From Proteiniclasticum aestuarii (GTDB lineage Bacteria; Bacillota; Clostridia; Clostridiales; Clostridiaceae): DNA of 64,000 nucleotides. Each line of letters starts with the position of its first letter. Position 1 is the first letter of the stretch. Shown here in pieces: positions 1 to 8,963 of this stretch. Both the position numbers and the translations under genes were made by a program. The stretch spans positions 248,001 to 312,000 of the forward strand of contig NZ_JAFNJU010000002.1 of NCBI RefSeq assembly GCF_017368455.1, in the 5' to 3' direction. Below the pieces are notes generated by a model. The model was not told the origin of the DNA and did no database searches. It saw only the letters and a list, made by a program, of their open reading frames with translations.

Positions 1-1
1 A

Positions 2-781
2 AGACTCACAACCAGAGAACTCCATGACCTGGCCGTGAAGGAAAACCTGTCCTATATGGCCCTTACGGATCATGATACGGTCAAAGGACACGATGAAATG
101 ATGCCACTTCTCAGGAGTTCCGACTTCAGATACATCCCTGGCATTGAACTGACCACAAGTCTGAACGGAGAAAGCATTCATGTTCTGGGATACTGGAATA
201 ATGAAGGATACAGGAATCAGGAATTTCTGGACAAGCTGGAGGAACTGCATCATGCCCGCAATGAGAGGATCAGAAAGTTCATCGTGAATCTGAAGCATCA
301 CTTCGATCTCGAAATCGATTATGAAAAGCTGAGAGCTAACAATCACGGTGTTCTGACCAGGGCAAATCTCGCCCACGCCGTTCACGAAAAGGTTCCTCAT
401 CTGAGCTATAATGAGGCCTTCATGAACTATCTGGACAAGAAAAGTCCTGCCTACATCCCAAACATCAGAATATCAGTGGAAGAAGGAATCGCACTGCTTA
501 AAAAGCATGGTGCAGTGGTGGTCCTGGCACACCCTGTGATCTACACGAAAAATTCCCTGGAAGACCTCCTGCAGTATGACTTCGATGGACTGGAGTGCTT
601 CTACTTCCTGAATGATGAAGAAATGACCAGAAAGAGCCTGGCAGAAGCAAAGAAGAGAAACCTTCTTGTCACCGTAGGATCCGATTTTCATGGCATCATC
701 GGCGACGTGAAACATGGCTATCTGGGATCCATGGAATACGACATGGATCTTTTGAAACCCTTCCTGAGCCAGTTCCAGTAA
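2..781 (+). CDS. PHP-family metal-dependent phosphoesterase, 5' truncated by the window edge
   Basis: Polymerase-and-histidinol-phosphatase (PHP) domain protein of the short type, probably a nucleoside-bisphosphate or oligonucleotide phosphatase like YciV/RNase AM; the substrate is inferred from the family only. The reading frame is open to the left edge. A GTG at base 35 would begin in the middle of the first conserved strand, so the real start lies outside the window. Visible PHP motifs in order are TDHDT, GIELTT, HVLGYW, AHPV and, near the C-terminus, GSDFHG, which supply metal ligands. The first family motif (HxH) must lie just upstream. About 20 residues are missing compared with the usual length near 280. 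A strong terminator follows the stop. It is the only gene on this strand in the first 33 kb. Confidence 0.88.
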   Translation, partial: RLTTRELHDLAVKENLSYMALTDHDTVKGHDEMMPLLRSSDFRYIPGIELTTSLNGESIHVLGYWNNEGYRNQEFLDKLEELHHARNERIRKFIVNLKHHFDLEIDYEKLRANNHGVLTRANLAHAVHEKVPHLSYNEAFMNYLDKKSPAYIPNIRISVEEGIALLKKHGAVVVLAHPVIYTKNSLEDLLQYDFDGLECFYFLNDEEMTRKSLAEAKKRNLLVTVGSDFHGIIGDVKHGYLGSMEYDMDLLKPFLSQFQ

Positions 782-788
782 ATAAAGA

Positions 789-830
789 GCGAAGAGAAAA
801 GATCATCTGATCCTTCTCTTCGCCTTTTTT
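789..830 (+). terminator. Rho-independent terminator of the PHP gene
   Basis: A perfect 10-base-pair stem (789-798 with 814-823) is followed by six T residues at 825-830. It lies 8 bases after the PHP stop codon. Confidence 0.9.
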
Positions 831-919
831 CGTCCTGTTCTTCTCTCAAGGTTTGCATGAATCCGCATTTTAGTTTACATAATTAATTATAAGTAATTAG
901 AGTCTGAGGTCATAAGCAA

Positions 920-955
920 ATAATCCGGAGAATGATCCACTCATCTCCGGATTAT
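920..955 (-). terminator. Terminator of nagB
   Basis: A 12-base-pair perfect stem (920-931 with 944-955) lies 30 bases past the nagB stop. On the minus strand it is followed by a short T-containing tract. The region from 831 to 919 shows nothing else I can interpret. Confidence 0.75.
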
Positions 956-984
956 ATTCCTGTTTATTCTTATTTCTCTATGGA

Positions 985-1710
985 CTACAGCATACTTGCT
1001 GCTTCTTTGTCCAGCACAACCGTCACATCAGGATGCAGCTTCAGGAGTGTTGCAGGAATCTTTGTGGTGATCACATCATCCACAAGGCTCTTCACTGCCC
1101 ATGCTTTGTTTTCTCCAGATGCGATGAGAATGATCTTCTTCGCTTTCAGGATTGGTCCTACACCCATGGTCACAGCTCTGGTTGGCACATCCTTCTCTGA
1201 TGCGAAGAATCTCGCATTGGCCTTGATGGTCTCTTCCGTCAGCTCTGCCACGTGGGTATTCAGCTTCAGCTCATCCGCTGGCTCGTTGAATCCGATATGG
1301 CCATTGGGTCCTATGCCCAGAACCTGAACATCAATTCCACCCATGGATTCGATGAGCTCATCATATTTCTTTGCACCTTCTGTCAGATCCTCTGCTGTTC
1401 CATCAGGCACATAGGTATTCTTCTTGTCCATGTTGACATGATCAAAGAGATTGGTGTCCATGAAATAACGATAACTCTGGTCATGATTTCCGTCAAGACC
1501 TACGTACTCGTCCAGGTTGATGCTCTTTGTCTTGGAAAAATCAAGACTGCCCTCTTCGTAGAGCTTTATGAGTTCCTTGTACATCCCCACAGGACTGGAC
1601 CCTGTTGCAAGTCCCAGAACCGCATCTTCCTTCTCGCTGATCACTTTCGCCAGAAGCTCTGCACTGTATGCGCTGACTTCTTCATAGGAATCAAATACTT
1701 TAAAATTCAT
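985..1710 (-). CDS. nagB: Glucosamine-6-phosphate deaminase NagB
   Basis: Cytosolic enzyme that converts glucosamine 6-phosphate to fructose 6-phosphate and ammonia, feeding amino sugars into glycolysis. The 241-residue protein has the normal length. It shows the phosphate-binding stretch GLATGSSP near residue 33, the catalytic LDEYVGL near residue 66 and the GPNGHIGFNEP active-site loop near residue 134. The ATG start is preceded by GAGG at a good distance. It lies downstream of mtlD on the same strand, but a near-consensus promoter in the 76-base gap suggests separate expression. The neighbouring mannitol operon also produces fructose 6-phosphate, so both pathways converge. No nagA or amino-sugar transporter is nearby. 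Confidence 0.95.
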   Translation of the reverse strand: MNFKVFDSYEEVSAYSAELLAKVISEKEDAVLGLATGSSPVGMYKELIKLYEEGSLDFSKTKSINLDEYVGLDGNHDQSYRYFMDTNLFDHVNMDKKNTYVPDGTAEDLTEGAKKYDELIESMGGIDVQVLGIGPNGHIGFNEPADELKLNTHVAELTEETIKANARFFASEKDVPTRAVTMGVGPILKAKKIILIASGENKAWAVKSLVDDVITTKIPATLLKLHPDVTVVLDKEAASML

Positions 1711-1751
1711 CTCATTACCTCACTTCATGTTATTCTTTTGTCTTCTCTTCC

Positions 1752-1780
1752 ATTCTAACACGTTCCTGAGATAAAGTTAA
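1752..1780 (-). promoter_or_regulatory. Predicted sigma-A promoter of nagB
   Basis: On the minus strand, TTAACT (1775-1780) and TAGAAT (1752-1757) are separated by 17 bases. They lie in the gap between mtlD and nagB, giving nagB its own start site. Confidence 0.6.
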
Positions 1781-1786
1781 CGCTAT

Positions 1787-2941
1787 TTAATCCAGCTGAA
1801 GATGATTGTATTCTTTGAGTACAAGGTCAGTCAGTTCTGAATCCAGCGGCAGCTCAGCATATTCCAGAAGCGCTTCCTTGAGACCGTACTTGTCGATGTA
1901 GTGATTCAGCTTGACGCTTTCAAGATCTTCCTCATTCCTGGCACGGGCCAGGGCAGCCAGCGCTTTCGCCAGATAGACCGGCTTCTTTCCAAGAGCCAGA
2001 ACACCTAAAGCGGGAGCGACAAATCTGTCCTTTCTGGACATCTTTCGAATTGGAGACCTGGCGACTCTTACAAGATCATCCGAGATGTTGGGATTCTTGA
2101 AGCGACCGATGATCTTGTCCACGTAGGCCTGATGCTCCTTCGGATCGAATCCGTAGGTTTCTGTGATATAGAAGGACGTTTCTGCCAGTACACCACGAAC
2201 CATACTTTCCACTTCTTCATCGCTGATGGCTTCAAGCACTGTTTCATATCCCTTGGCCAGCCCGAAATAGGCTGTGGCTGCATGCCCCGTATTCACCGTG
2301 AAGAGCTTTCTTTCAATATAGGGAGCCAGGTCATCTACATAGTGAACACCTTCGATGCCTAAAAGGTCACCCTTCACTGCACCCTTTTCCACCACCCATT
2401 CATAGAAAGGCTCTACCTGCACATCCAGCATGTTCTCATTGGTCTGAAGAGGCACGATGCGGTCCACTGCAGAATTGGGAAAACCGATATACTTCTCCGC
2501 CCGCGCTTTTTCCTCTTCCGTGAGCTCTGAAAACAGGGCTTCCTTCAGAATCTCTGTGGCACCCACCGCATTTTCGCAGGCGATGATGCTGAAGGGCTTT
2601 ACTTCTTCTCCTGCCAGTCTTTCCTTGATGCCTGGCACCAGATTCCCTGCTATGATCGGTACAATGGTTGGCCCTACGGCGGTGGTGATGATGTCTGCTG
2701 CGACCACGGCTTCCTTCAGACTGGCAGGTTCTGTCCTGCTGTTGATGCCAGAGACCCCATCCACATGAATCCGTTTGCCCTTCTCATCGGCGAGGATCAC
2801 CGTATATTCTCCCTTTGCCTTGATTTCTTCAATCAGCACATCGGACACATCCGCAAAGGTCACCTCAAAGCCATTATTCCTGAGCACAAGACCGATGAAA
2901 CCTCTTCCAATGTTCCCGGCGCCGAAATGTAGTGCTTTCAT
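1787..2941 (-). CDS. mtlD: Mannitol-1-phosphate 5-dehydrogenase MtlD
   Basis: NAD-dependent cytosolic dehydrogenase that oxidises mannitol 1-phosphate, the product of the mannitol PTS, to fructose 6-phosphate. The 384-residue length is typical. The N-terminus carries the polyol-dehydrogenase nucleotide-binding motif HFGAGNIGRGFIG at residues 5-17. CENAVGAT near residue 123 and the NTGHA segment near residue 217 fit the long-chain mannitol dehydrogenase family. The start is 1 base from the mtlF stop, with the ribosome binding site inside the end of mtlF, so the two are translated as a unit. It is the last gene of the mtl operon. Confidence 0.96.
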   Translation of the reverse strand: MKALHFGAGNIGRGFIGLVLRNNGFEVTFADVSDVLIEEIKAKGEYTVILADEKGKRIHVDGVSGINSRTEPASLKEAVVAADIITTAVGPTIVPIIAGNLVPGIKERLAGEEVKPFSIIACENAVGATEILKEALFSELTEEEKARAEKYIGFPNSAVDRIVPLQTNENMLDVQVEPFYEWVVEKGAVKGDLLGIEGVHYVDDLAPYIERKLFTVNTGHAATAYFGLAKGYETVLEAISDEEVESMVRGVLAETSFYITETYGFDPKEHQAYVDKIIGRFKNPNISDDLVRVARSPIRKMSRKDRFVAPALGVLALGKKPVYLAKALAALARARNEEDLESVKLNHYIDKYGLKEALLEYAELPLDSELTDLVLKEYNHLQLD

Positions 2942-3370
2942 TTAAATACCTCCTAAAAGATCCATGATTTCTTCTTTCGTTTCTGCCTTCACCAGTTTCT
3001 CCACATTGTCCATATCGGAGCAGAACACAGCGATGTTCGCCAGAATCTCCAGATGGGTGTTGTTCTTGCCGGCGATGCCGAAGACCACTCTCGCCTTGTC
3101 TCCATTGAAATCCACCCCTTCAGGAACCTGAATGACACTGATGCCAGAATCCAGCACATCATTTTTTGCCGATTCTGTTCCATGAGGAATCGCAATGTCA
3201 TTACCGATATAGGTTGTGGAAAGATCCTCTCTTTTCACCATTTCCTCAATGTAGTGCGCATTGACATACCCGCCGGCTACAAGAAGCTCACCCGCCATTT
3301 TGATTGCATCATATTTGCTGTCGAATTTTTCATTCAGTCTGATATTCTCCACTTTTAAAATTGTACTCAT
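2942..3370 (-). CDS. mtlF: PTS mannitol-specific enzyme IIA (MtlF)
   Basis: Cytosolic phosphocarrier that accepts phosphate from HPr and passes it to the EIIB domain of MtlA. The 142-residue protein matches free-standing mannitol EIIA. The phosphorylated histidine is in the sequence AIPHGT near residue 63. A GGAGG site inside the 3' end of mtlR serves its ATG, and only 5 bases separate the two genes. Because IIA is a separate protein here, MtlA is an EIICB form, as usual in Firmicutes. The phosphorylation state of this protein also controls MtlR in studied relatives. Confidence 0.96.
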   Translation of the reverse strand: MSTILKVENIRLNEKFDSKYDAIKMAGELLVAGGYVNAHYIEEMVKREDLSTTYIGNDIAIPHGTESAKNDVLDSGISVIQVPEGVDFNGDKARVVFGIAGKNNTHLEILANIAVFCSDMDNVEKLVKAETKEEIMDLLGGI

Positions 3371-3375
3371 TTTTA

Positions 3376-5439
3376 CTACCTCCAGATTCGATTTGTTATT
3401 TCCAGATATGTGTGCTTCAAGTGCTTCTGCAGTAAGGCGAGAATTTCATTTTCATCCCCATCCTCATAAACGGATACGATGCTTTTCTCAAGAAGTCCGA
3501 TGCTGATGGTGGATAGAAGCTCCAGCTCCATTTCCCCAAGCGTTTCCGGTGCCACCAGAAGAAGTACGGTCTCCACATCCATGGGATTCGAATCCATCCC
3601 GAGAATCTCCATGGGCTTTTCGTTGCGGTAGACCCTGAAGATGGCCCCGGCCAGCTTGCTGCTTCTTCCATGAACCAGCGCAAGCTTTGTTCCTGGAAGA
3701 GCCGACCCCGTATGCAGGGCTTTCTGAAGGAGCATATCCTTCACCGTGATGCTCACATCATCCGGCAGCGCCATGGCGTCAAAGGCCACATCCAGAAGTG
3801 CTTTCAGATTTTCCGCATGGGTATGGAGCAGTCTGAAGCTTTGGAGAAGATCCCGGATGATCTTGTTCCCGCCCTCCATGGATTCAGTAAGGGAAAGAAG
3901 ATTCACCTCTCCTTCCCTGACAGGAGCCATGCCGTCTGTCTTGGGTCTTCTCTTGGAAGAGATCAGCAGTTTATTGTTCACCACTCTCTCCAGTTTTCTT
4001 TCATCCTCTTCTGAAAGCATGGGGCTCACCTGAATGTAGTCAAAGTCCGCTCCTTTGATCCCCACAGTGGAGATGATGAGGTCAAACTCATCCATGTCCA
4101 TTTTCTTGAGGTCCCAGATGGACCCCTGCTCGATGATGGTCAGCTGAGGAAACTTATTTAGAAGCCTCTTCGTCAGCATTCTTGAAGTGGCGATGCCGCT
4201 GGTGCAAACCACCAGTGTCGATACCTTCGGCGCTTCCTTCAGCTCAGTGACGGCAGATGCAAAATGCAGCGTCAGAAATCCGATTTCATCCTCACTGATT
4301 TCCGCTTCATGGAACTTCTCTTTCAGGATTCTCTCCAGCGTTCCATAAAGAACGCCATAATCCTCTTTGATTTCCTTCTTGATGGGATTCAGCACGGTGA
4401 TTCCATCATGGATCCGATTCAGAAGCGGTTCCAGATGAGAAACCAGCGCATCAAAAAACTTTTTGTCTTTGTTGTAGTAATATCCAGTGGCTTCCGATAC
4501 AGAATCAATCAGTTCACTGGCAAGGGTGGACAGCTCCATATTTTCATCAATCTCCTGACTGCGGATCCGTTTCGCGCTTCTGAGATTCGCTGCGAAAAAA
4601 TCGATTTCGCATTCAGGAATATCCATTTTAAGTTCATTGGAGAGTCTGGCATACAGGGAGCGGGCAATACTCTTCTCTTCCCCTTCTGTCTGGCTGCTCT
4701 TCTTCTCCACAAAGCATGCTCTCTTCATTCTCGTCAGCGCCAGATGCAGATAAAGAAGAAGTTCAAAGATGGCCAGATCCGTGAGCCTGAACGGCAGTTT
4801 TCTGATTTCATCCAGAAGATTTCTTTCAATGATCTCCAGTCTGTTGGCATCCAGGATGGTGAAGATCCGGTCATTCTTGTCCAGAGAGAGAAACTCCCCT
4901 TCCTTCAGGGAAAAGATGGGACTCTGTTCCAGTCTCTGCAGAACCAGATGCACAAAACACATTCTCTTGTCCTTCTCTTTGCCTTCCAGGGAAAGTCCAT
5001 AACCGGGTTTTCTCAGGAGAGAAAGATGCGAATATCGGATCTCCTCTTCAAAGAAATCCAGATCCTGCTGCAGGGTCTTCGCGGAGACGCCCAGTATGGA
5101 ACTCAGGTATCCGGACTTTACGGTGTCCGTCTTCAGAAGCTCATGGAATATGACGAGGCTGCGCTCGTTTCTCTGAAGCTCGAAATCAGAATAGCTTTTC
5201 AGCTCTTCCTTCAGCTTCTCAATGTTCTCTTCGCTTCCTGCGATACGGATCCCCTCATTGATTCTCTTTTCCAGAGACAGATCCGATTCCGCCAGTGTAT
5301 CTTCCAGAAATTTGATTTCTCGTTGTACAGTCCTCAGTGACACATCAAGTTCTGTTGATATGTCATTCAAGGAAACAAAGAGGTGCTGTGATTCCAGCAG
5401 AATACCCAGAATGAGTCTTTCCCTCGCTGTTATATACAA
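3376..5439 (-). CDS. mtlR: MtlR-type mannitol operon activator with PRD, EIIB- and EIIA-like domains
   Basis: DNA-binding activator of the mannitol genes, controlled by PTS phosphorylation. The 687 residues run in order: N-terminal helix-turn-helix domains (about 1-120), two PTS regulation domains (about 180-400), an EIIB-like domain with the motif VVCTSGIATS near residue 410, and an EIIA-like domain containing LVHGRSS in the last quarter. In Bacillus MtlR the Cys and His equivalents are phosphorylation sites, and both residues are present here. The start is a TTG with GGGGGTG about 8 bases upstream; no in-frame ATG fits better. It lies between mtlA and mtlF, an arrangement common in Clostridia. 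Its binding site should be in the mtlA leader. Confidence 0.93.
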   Translation of the reverse strand: MYITARERLILGILLESQHLFVSLNDISTELDVSLRTVQREIKFLEDTLAESDLSLEKRINEGIRIAGSEENIEKLKEELKSYSDFELQRNERSLVIFHELLKTDTVKSGYLSSILGVSAKTLQQDLDFFEEEIRYSHLSLLRKPGYGLSLEGKEKDKRMCFVHLVLQRLEQSPIFSLKEGEFLSLDKNDRIFTILDANRLEIIERNLLDEIRKLPFRLTDLAIFELLLYLHLALTRMKRACFVEKKSSQTEGEEKSIARSLYARLSNELKMDIPECEIDFFAANLRSAKRIRSQEIDENMELSTLASELIDSVSEATGYYYNKDKKFFDALVSHLEPLLNRIHDGITVLNPIKKEIKEDYGVLYGTLERILKEKFHEAEISEDEIGFLTLHFASAVTELKEAPKVSTLVVCTSGIATSRMLTKRLLNKFPQLTIIEQGSIWDLKKMDMDEFDLIISTVGIKGADFDYIQVSPMLSEEDERKLERVVNNKLLISSKRRPKTDGMAPVREGEVNLLSLTESMEGGNKIIRDLLQSFRLLHTHAENLKALLDVAFDAMALPDDVSITVKDMLLQKALHTGSALPGTKLALVHGRSSKLAGAIFRVYRNEKPMEILGMDSNPMDVETVLLLVAPETLGEMELELLSTISIGLLEKSIVSVYEDGDENEILALLQKHLKHTYLEITNRIWR

Positions 5440-5511
5440 ATCACATGCACCCCCTTATTCATTTACAGGCTTTGGCAGAAGCTTCGGCCCGCCTTTATTA
5501 CATTCATTATA

Positions 5512-6924
5512 CTACATTTTACTCTTCTTGAGGTCTTCCACGATGTCATCATACTTGGTTGTACCCAGGAAGTTGTCCACGGATACATGGATGGCGCCTG
5601 GAACCATCTTATGCGCTCTTTCAGTGAGGTCCTTGTGCGTGACCACAAGATCCACATCGGAAGGAAGATTGTTGATGGCGAGGTTTGTGACGTCCACGTC
5701 CTCAATGCCCGCTTCCTTCACTTTCTTCTTCAGAATGGATGCCCCCATGGCGCTGGATCCCATCCCTGCATCGCAGGCGAAGATGATCTTATGTACATCC
5801 TTGTAGTTCTTTGCAGATGTTGTCAATGTGCTTCTTACAGAGCTTTCCTTGCCCTTCATTTCTTCCATTTTGCTCACTGCGCTGTCCAGATCTCCTTCAT
5901 CCTGTTTGGATGCTTTGAGAATGGCTGATGCAATGACAAAGGATACTGCTGCTGCAACGATGATACCCAGGAACATTCCGAAGAAGTCTCCCTTTGGTGT
6001 CATGGCGATGTAGGCGAAGATGGATCCTGGTGAAGGAGCCGCATTGAGTCCGATGTTCAGCAGGGAGAAGGTCAGTGTACCTGCTGCACCACCAGCCATG
6101 GCTGCCACGATCAGAATCGGCTTCATCAGAATGTATGGGAAGTAGATTTCATGAATACCACCCAGGAAGTGAATGACTGCCGCACTGGAAGCGGATGCCT
6201 TGGACAGTCCTTTCCCGAAGAACATGTAGGCAAGCAGAATACCAAGACCAGGTCCTGGATTGGATTCCAGCATGAAGATGATGGACTTGCCAGCTTCTGC
6301 AGCCTGCTGTGCACCAAGTGGTGTGAAGATTCCATGGTTGATGGCATTGTTCAGGAACAGCACCTTGGCTGGTTCCACGAACAGATGCACCAGTGGCAGC
6401 ACACCCAGATTGATGATGGCGTCTACACCTGAAGCAAGGAAGTTGTTCAGCGTCTCCACGATGGGTCCGAACACATAGTAGGCGAAAATCGCCAGCACTG
6501 TTGCCAGAATACCTGCTGTAAAGTTGTTCACAAGCATTTCGAAACCGGATTTCACTTTTCCTTCGAAAAGTCCGTCGATCTTCTTGATGAGGAATGCGCT
6601 GAGTGGTCCCATGATCATGGCACCCAGGAACATGGGAATGCTTGTTCCTACGATAACACCCATGGTTGCTGCTGCACCAACGACACCACCTCTGTGGTCA
6701 TATACAAGTTTACCTCCGGAATAGGCGATAAGAAGGGGCAGTAGGTAGTTGATCATCGGTCCGACCATTTCCGCCAGTCTCTCGTTTGGCCACCATCCGG
6801 TTGGAATGAATAACGCTGTGATCAGTCCCCAGGCAATGAATGCACCGATATTCGGCATGACCATACCGCTCAGGTATGCACCAAACTTCTGAATACCAGC
6901 TTTTGTTCCAGATTTCTTTTCCAT
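5512..6924 (-). CDS. mtlA: PTS mannitol-specific enzyme IICB (MtlA)
   Basis: Membrane permease that transports mannitol and phosphorylates it during entry. The 470-residue protein has the EIIC membrane domain (about residues 15-340, several hydrophobic segments) and, after an acidic linker, a cytoplasmic EIIB domain whose active-site cysteine is in FACDAGMGSS near residue 385. The IIA domain is missing here because it is encoded separately by mtlF. It is the first gene of mtlA-mtlR-mtlF-mtlD. A 72-base gap separates it from mtlR. The unusually rich 280-base leader upstream probably holds the promoter, a cre site and MtlR sites. Confidence 0.96.
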   Translation of the reverse strand: MEKKSGTKAGIQKFGAYLSGMVMPNIGAFIAWGLITALFIPTGWWPNERLAEMVGPMINYLLPLLIAYSGGKLVYDHRGGVVGAAATMGVIVGTSIPMFLGAMIMGPLSAFLIKKIDGLFEGKVKSGFEMLVNNFTAGILATVLAIFAYYVFGPIVETLNNFLASGVDAIINLGVLPLVHLFVEPAKVLFLNNAINHGIFTPLGAQQAAEAGKSIIFMLESNPGPGLGILLAYMFFGKGLSKASASSAAVIHFLGGIHEIYFPYILMKPILIVAAMAGGAAGTLTFSLLNIGLNAAPSPGSIFAYIAMTPKGDFFGMFLGIIVAAAVSFVIASAILKASKQDEGDLDSAVSKMEEMKGKESSVRSTLTTSAKNYKDVHKIIFACDAGMGSSAMGASILKKKVKEAGIEDVDVTNLAINNLPSDVDLVVTHKDLTERAHKMVPGAIHVSVDNFLGTTKYDDIVEDLKKSKM

Positions 6925-6975
6925 TTTAATCCTCCATTCTTGATAAGTTCAATAATTCCCGATAAATCATCCCCC

Positions 6976-7098
6976 CTGATGATCAGTCAGGAAAGATAAC
7001 CAGTTGAGCCGCGCCGACACGTTTTTTCGCATCCGGATGCAAATGTCGTGAAAGATAACGTTATATTTGTTTATATTTACATATTATTACGTTTTCAT
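6976..7098 (-). promoter_or_regulatory. mtl operon leader: cre-like site, palindromes and a repeated decamer
   Basis: Four sites were read here. A cre-like sequence at 7084-7098 differs from the consensus WTGNAANCGNWNNCW at one position on the minus strand. GCATCCGGATGC at 7029-7040 is a perfect 12-base palindrome. The decamer GAAAGATAAC occurs at 6991-7000 and 7050-7059 in the same orientation. CTGATGATCAG at 6976-6986 is a palindrome around a single central base. I could not choose one promoter with confidence. Catabolite repression through CcpA and HPr-Ser-P (hprK is in this window) is inferred. Confidence 0.5.
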
Positions 7099-7109
7099 TT
7101 AATAAACAA

Positions 7110-7156
7110 TCAAAAGATAAATCCCTTTTGTCACATCTCCTATGACAAAAGGGATT
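7110..7156 (-). terminator. Terminator after the DMT transporter gene
   Basis: A 14-base-pair perfect stem (7120-7133 with 7143-7156) is followed on the minus strand by a TTTATCTTTT tract. It separates the exporter gene from the mtl operon. Confidence 0.85.
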
Positions 7157-7203
7157 TTGCATTCCTTGCAATATACGAATAAGGCTAAATAACTGACGAA
7201 AAA

Positions 7204-8088
7204 TCAGACCGCGTCTTTCTCAAGAACTTTGGCATGGACCACCTCTTCTTCTCTCTGAGGCAGCACAATGGCCAGGAAGATGACAAGGGCACCGAAGATC
7301 ATTCTGATGGTCACCGCTTCATGAAGTATGAGGATTGAGAACACCATGGCGAAAAGAGATTCTGTGGACATGATCACCGCCGCTCTTGCCGGCTTTGTAT
7401 ACTTCTGTGAAATGGTCATGACCAGGAAACAGATGGTGGTGCTGAACACGCCCAGATAAAGAACCGCCAGATATCCTCCGGGGTCCTGCCCGATGAGCGA
7501 ATCTCCTCTTACGGCCACAGCCGTCATGGACAGCACAAAGGCCGTCATCATCTGGATCATGGTCAGGGTGATGGCATCCTCTTCCTGCGTGAACTCTCCT
7601 GTATAGAAGATGTGGAGAGCGAAAGCGAAGGCGCAGAGAAAGCTCAGGAAATCTCCCACGTTGACCCCTCCGGACCACTGCAGAGAAATGAGTCCCACAC
7701 CGGACATGGCCACAGCTGCCCGGATGATGTCCATCCTCACCAGCGCTCTCTTATGAAAGAGATAGCCGATGAAAGGAACCACTGCTACACATACGGCAGT
7801 GAGAAAGGCATTTTTCGACGCCGTGGTGAACTCAAGACCTAGGGTCTGAAGCACAAAAGCCGTGAAAAGAAACACACCGAGAATCATCCCTCTCTTAAGG
7901 GTCTTCCTGCCGATGCTTCGGATCTTTCTGAAGTTGAAGGCACCCAATAGAATGCTGGCCACCAGGAACCTCCCTGCCAGGGTCTCGTAGGTGCTCATAT
8001 AATCAAGGCCTATGGCCGTAGCGATGAAGCCGCTGCCCCATACTATGGAAACCAGAATCAGTCCCATTTCCCCTTTAAATCTGTTCAT
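7204..8088 (-). CDS. EamA/DMT-family transporter
   Basis: Integral membrane protein of the drug/metabolite transporter superfamily with about ten hydrophobic segments in two homologous EamA halves. The first half begins near residue 6 with the typical WGSGFIA motif, and the second half begins near residue 145. Such proteins export amino acids or other small metabolites; the substrate cannot be told from the sequence. The ATG at 8088 is preferred over a GTG two codons earlier because GGAAAG lies 5-6 bases before it. The gene appears monocistronic, with its own terminator. Confidence 0.88.
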   Translation of the reverse strand: MNRFKGEMGLILVSIVWGSGFIATAIGLDYMSTYETLAGRFLVASILLGAFNFRKIRSIGRKTLKRGMILGVFLFTAFVLQTLGLEFTTASKNAFLTAVCVAVVPFIGYLFHKRALVRMDIIRAAVAMSGVGLISLQWSGGVNVGDFLSFLCAFAFALHIFYTGEFTQEEDAITLTMIQMMTAFVLSMTAVAVRGDSLIGQDPGGYLAVLYLGVFSTTICFLVMTISQKYTKPARAAVIMSTESLFAMVFSILILHEAVTIRMIFGALVIFLAIVLPQREEEVVHAKVLEKDAV

Positions 8089-8191
8089 ATACACTTTCCA
8101 TCCTTACACACAACTCATTATTTTACTACTGTATCCATCTTACCACCTGAAACCCTTTACCGGTCAAGAGCAATCTGAAAAACCTCAAATT

Positions 8192-8770
8192 TTACTTTCC
8201 ATCATACTCCTTCTTGACATACAGAAGCTCTTCCTTTGCCGTCAGGTTCTTCCCCTGGAAAGTGAGCCGGACGATATAGGGCATGAAGTCGATGATCCTC
8301 AGAAAATCCTCCACCGAAAAGGCGGGGTCATAATGATGGAGAATCGTGCTCATGGCTGTACCATGGGTACCGATGACAACACTCTGGTCTTCTCTTTCTT
8401 CCAGAATCCCATGAAGGGCCTCCATGTTCCGTTTCTGCACCATTTCGAGGGACTCTCCTTCGTCCTCATGAAAGGAGAAATCTGCCCATCTTTTTCTGAA
8501 CAGCTCATGGGTGTTCCCACCTGGCCCCTTTTCCCGTTCTCTGAGCCTCCGATCCGTTTTGATGCTCATCCTCTTTTCTTCCGCACTGATTCTTATGGTA
8601 TCGATACTTCTCCTAAAGGGGCTAGAAATAAAGCCATCCACATGAATCTCCCGGAAGTAGTCCCTAACGATTCGTGCATCTGCCATTCCTTCTTCCGTCA
8701 GAGGCCTGGTCTCATCCTCTTCCCAGCTGTGGTCGGGCTTTGCATGTCTTACCAAATAGATCTCCGTCAT
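8192..8770 (-). CDS. Histidine phosphatase (phosphoglycerate mutase-like) family protein
   Basis: Cytosolic branch-1 histidine phosphatase of 192 residues. The catalytic phospho-accepting histidine is in LVRHAKP at residues 6-12, in the RHA variant of the RHG motif. A conserved arginine follows in SSPFRRS near residue 60. The second catalytic histidine is in GTHGTA near residue 138. The substrate is unknown; relatives include cobalamin, phosphoglycerate and nucleotide phosphatases. GGAGG precedes the ATG and a TAGAAT -10 element is about 45 bases upstream. No functional link to its neighbours is visible. Confidence 0.88.
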   Translation of the reverse strand: MTEIYLVRHAKPDHSWEEDETRPLTEEGMADARIVRDYFREIHVDGFISSPFRRSIDTIRISAEEKRMSIKTDRRLREREKGPGGNTHELFRKRWADFSFHEDEGESLEMVQKRNMEALHGILEEREDQSVVIGTHGTAMSTILHHYDPAFSVEDFLRIIDFMPYIVRLTFQGKNLTAKEELLYVKKEYDGK

Positions 8771-8928
8771 AGTTTCCTCCAGATCGCCATTTTCAAATCA
8801 AGAACATTCTACTACATTAACGCCCGATTAACCACCCCTTTCAGGCACATAGCCCTTCCACTCTCCTCATGGAGGAATGTGCAGAGACCCGTCTTTCTTT
8901 CCCTTTCCGGGGCAAGAGCCTCCCATGC

Positions 8929-8954
8929 GAAAAGCCTGAGATTTCTCTCAGGCT
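8929..8954 (-). terminator. Terminator of the two-gene ABC exporter operon
   Basis: The 9-base-pair stem 8933-8941 with 8946-8954 is followed by TTTT on the minus strand, 10 bases after the permease stop codon. Confidence 0.85.
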
Positions 8955-8963
8955 GAAGGCTTG

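Noticed and set aside
4264..5340. A 358-codon frame opposite mtlR
   Set aside because: Antisense shadow; the mtlR reading frame explains the region fully.
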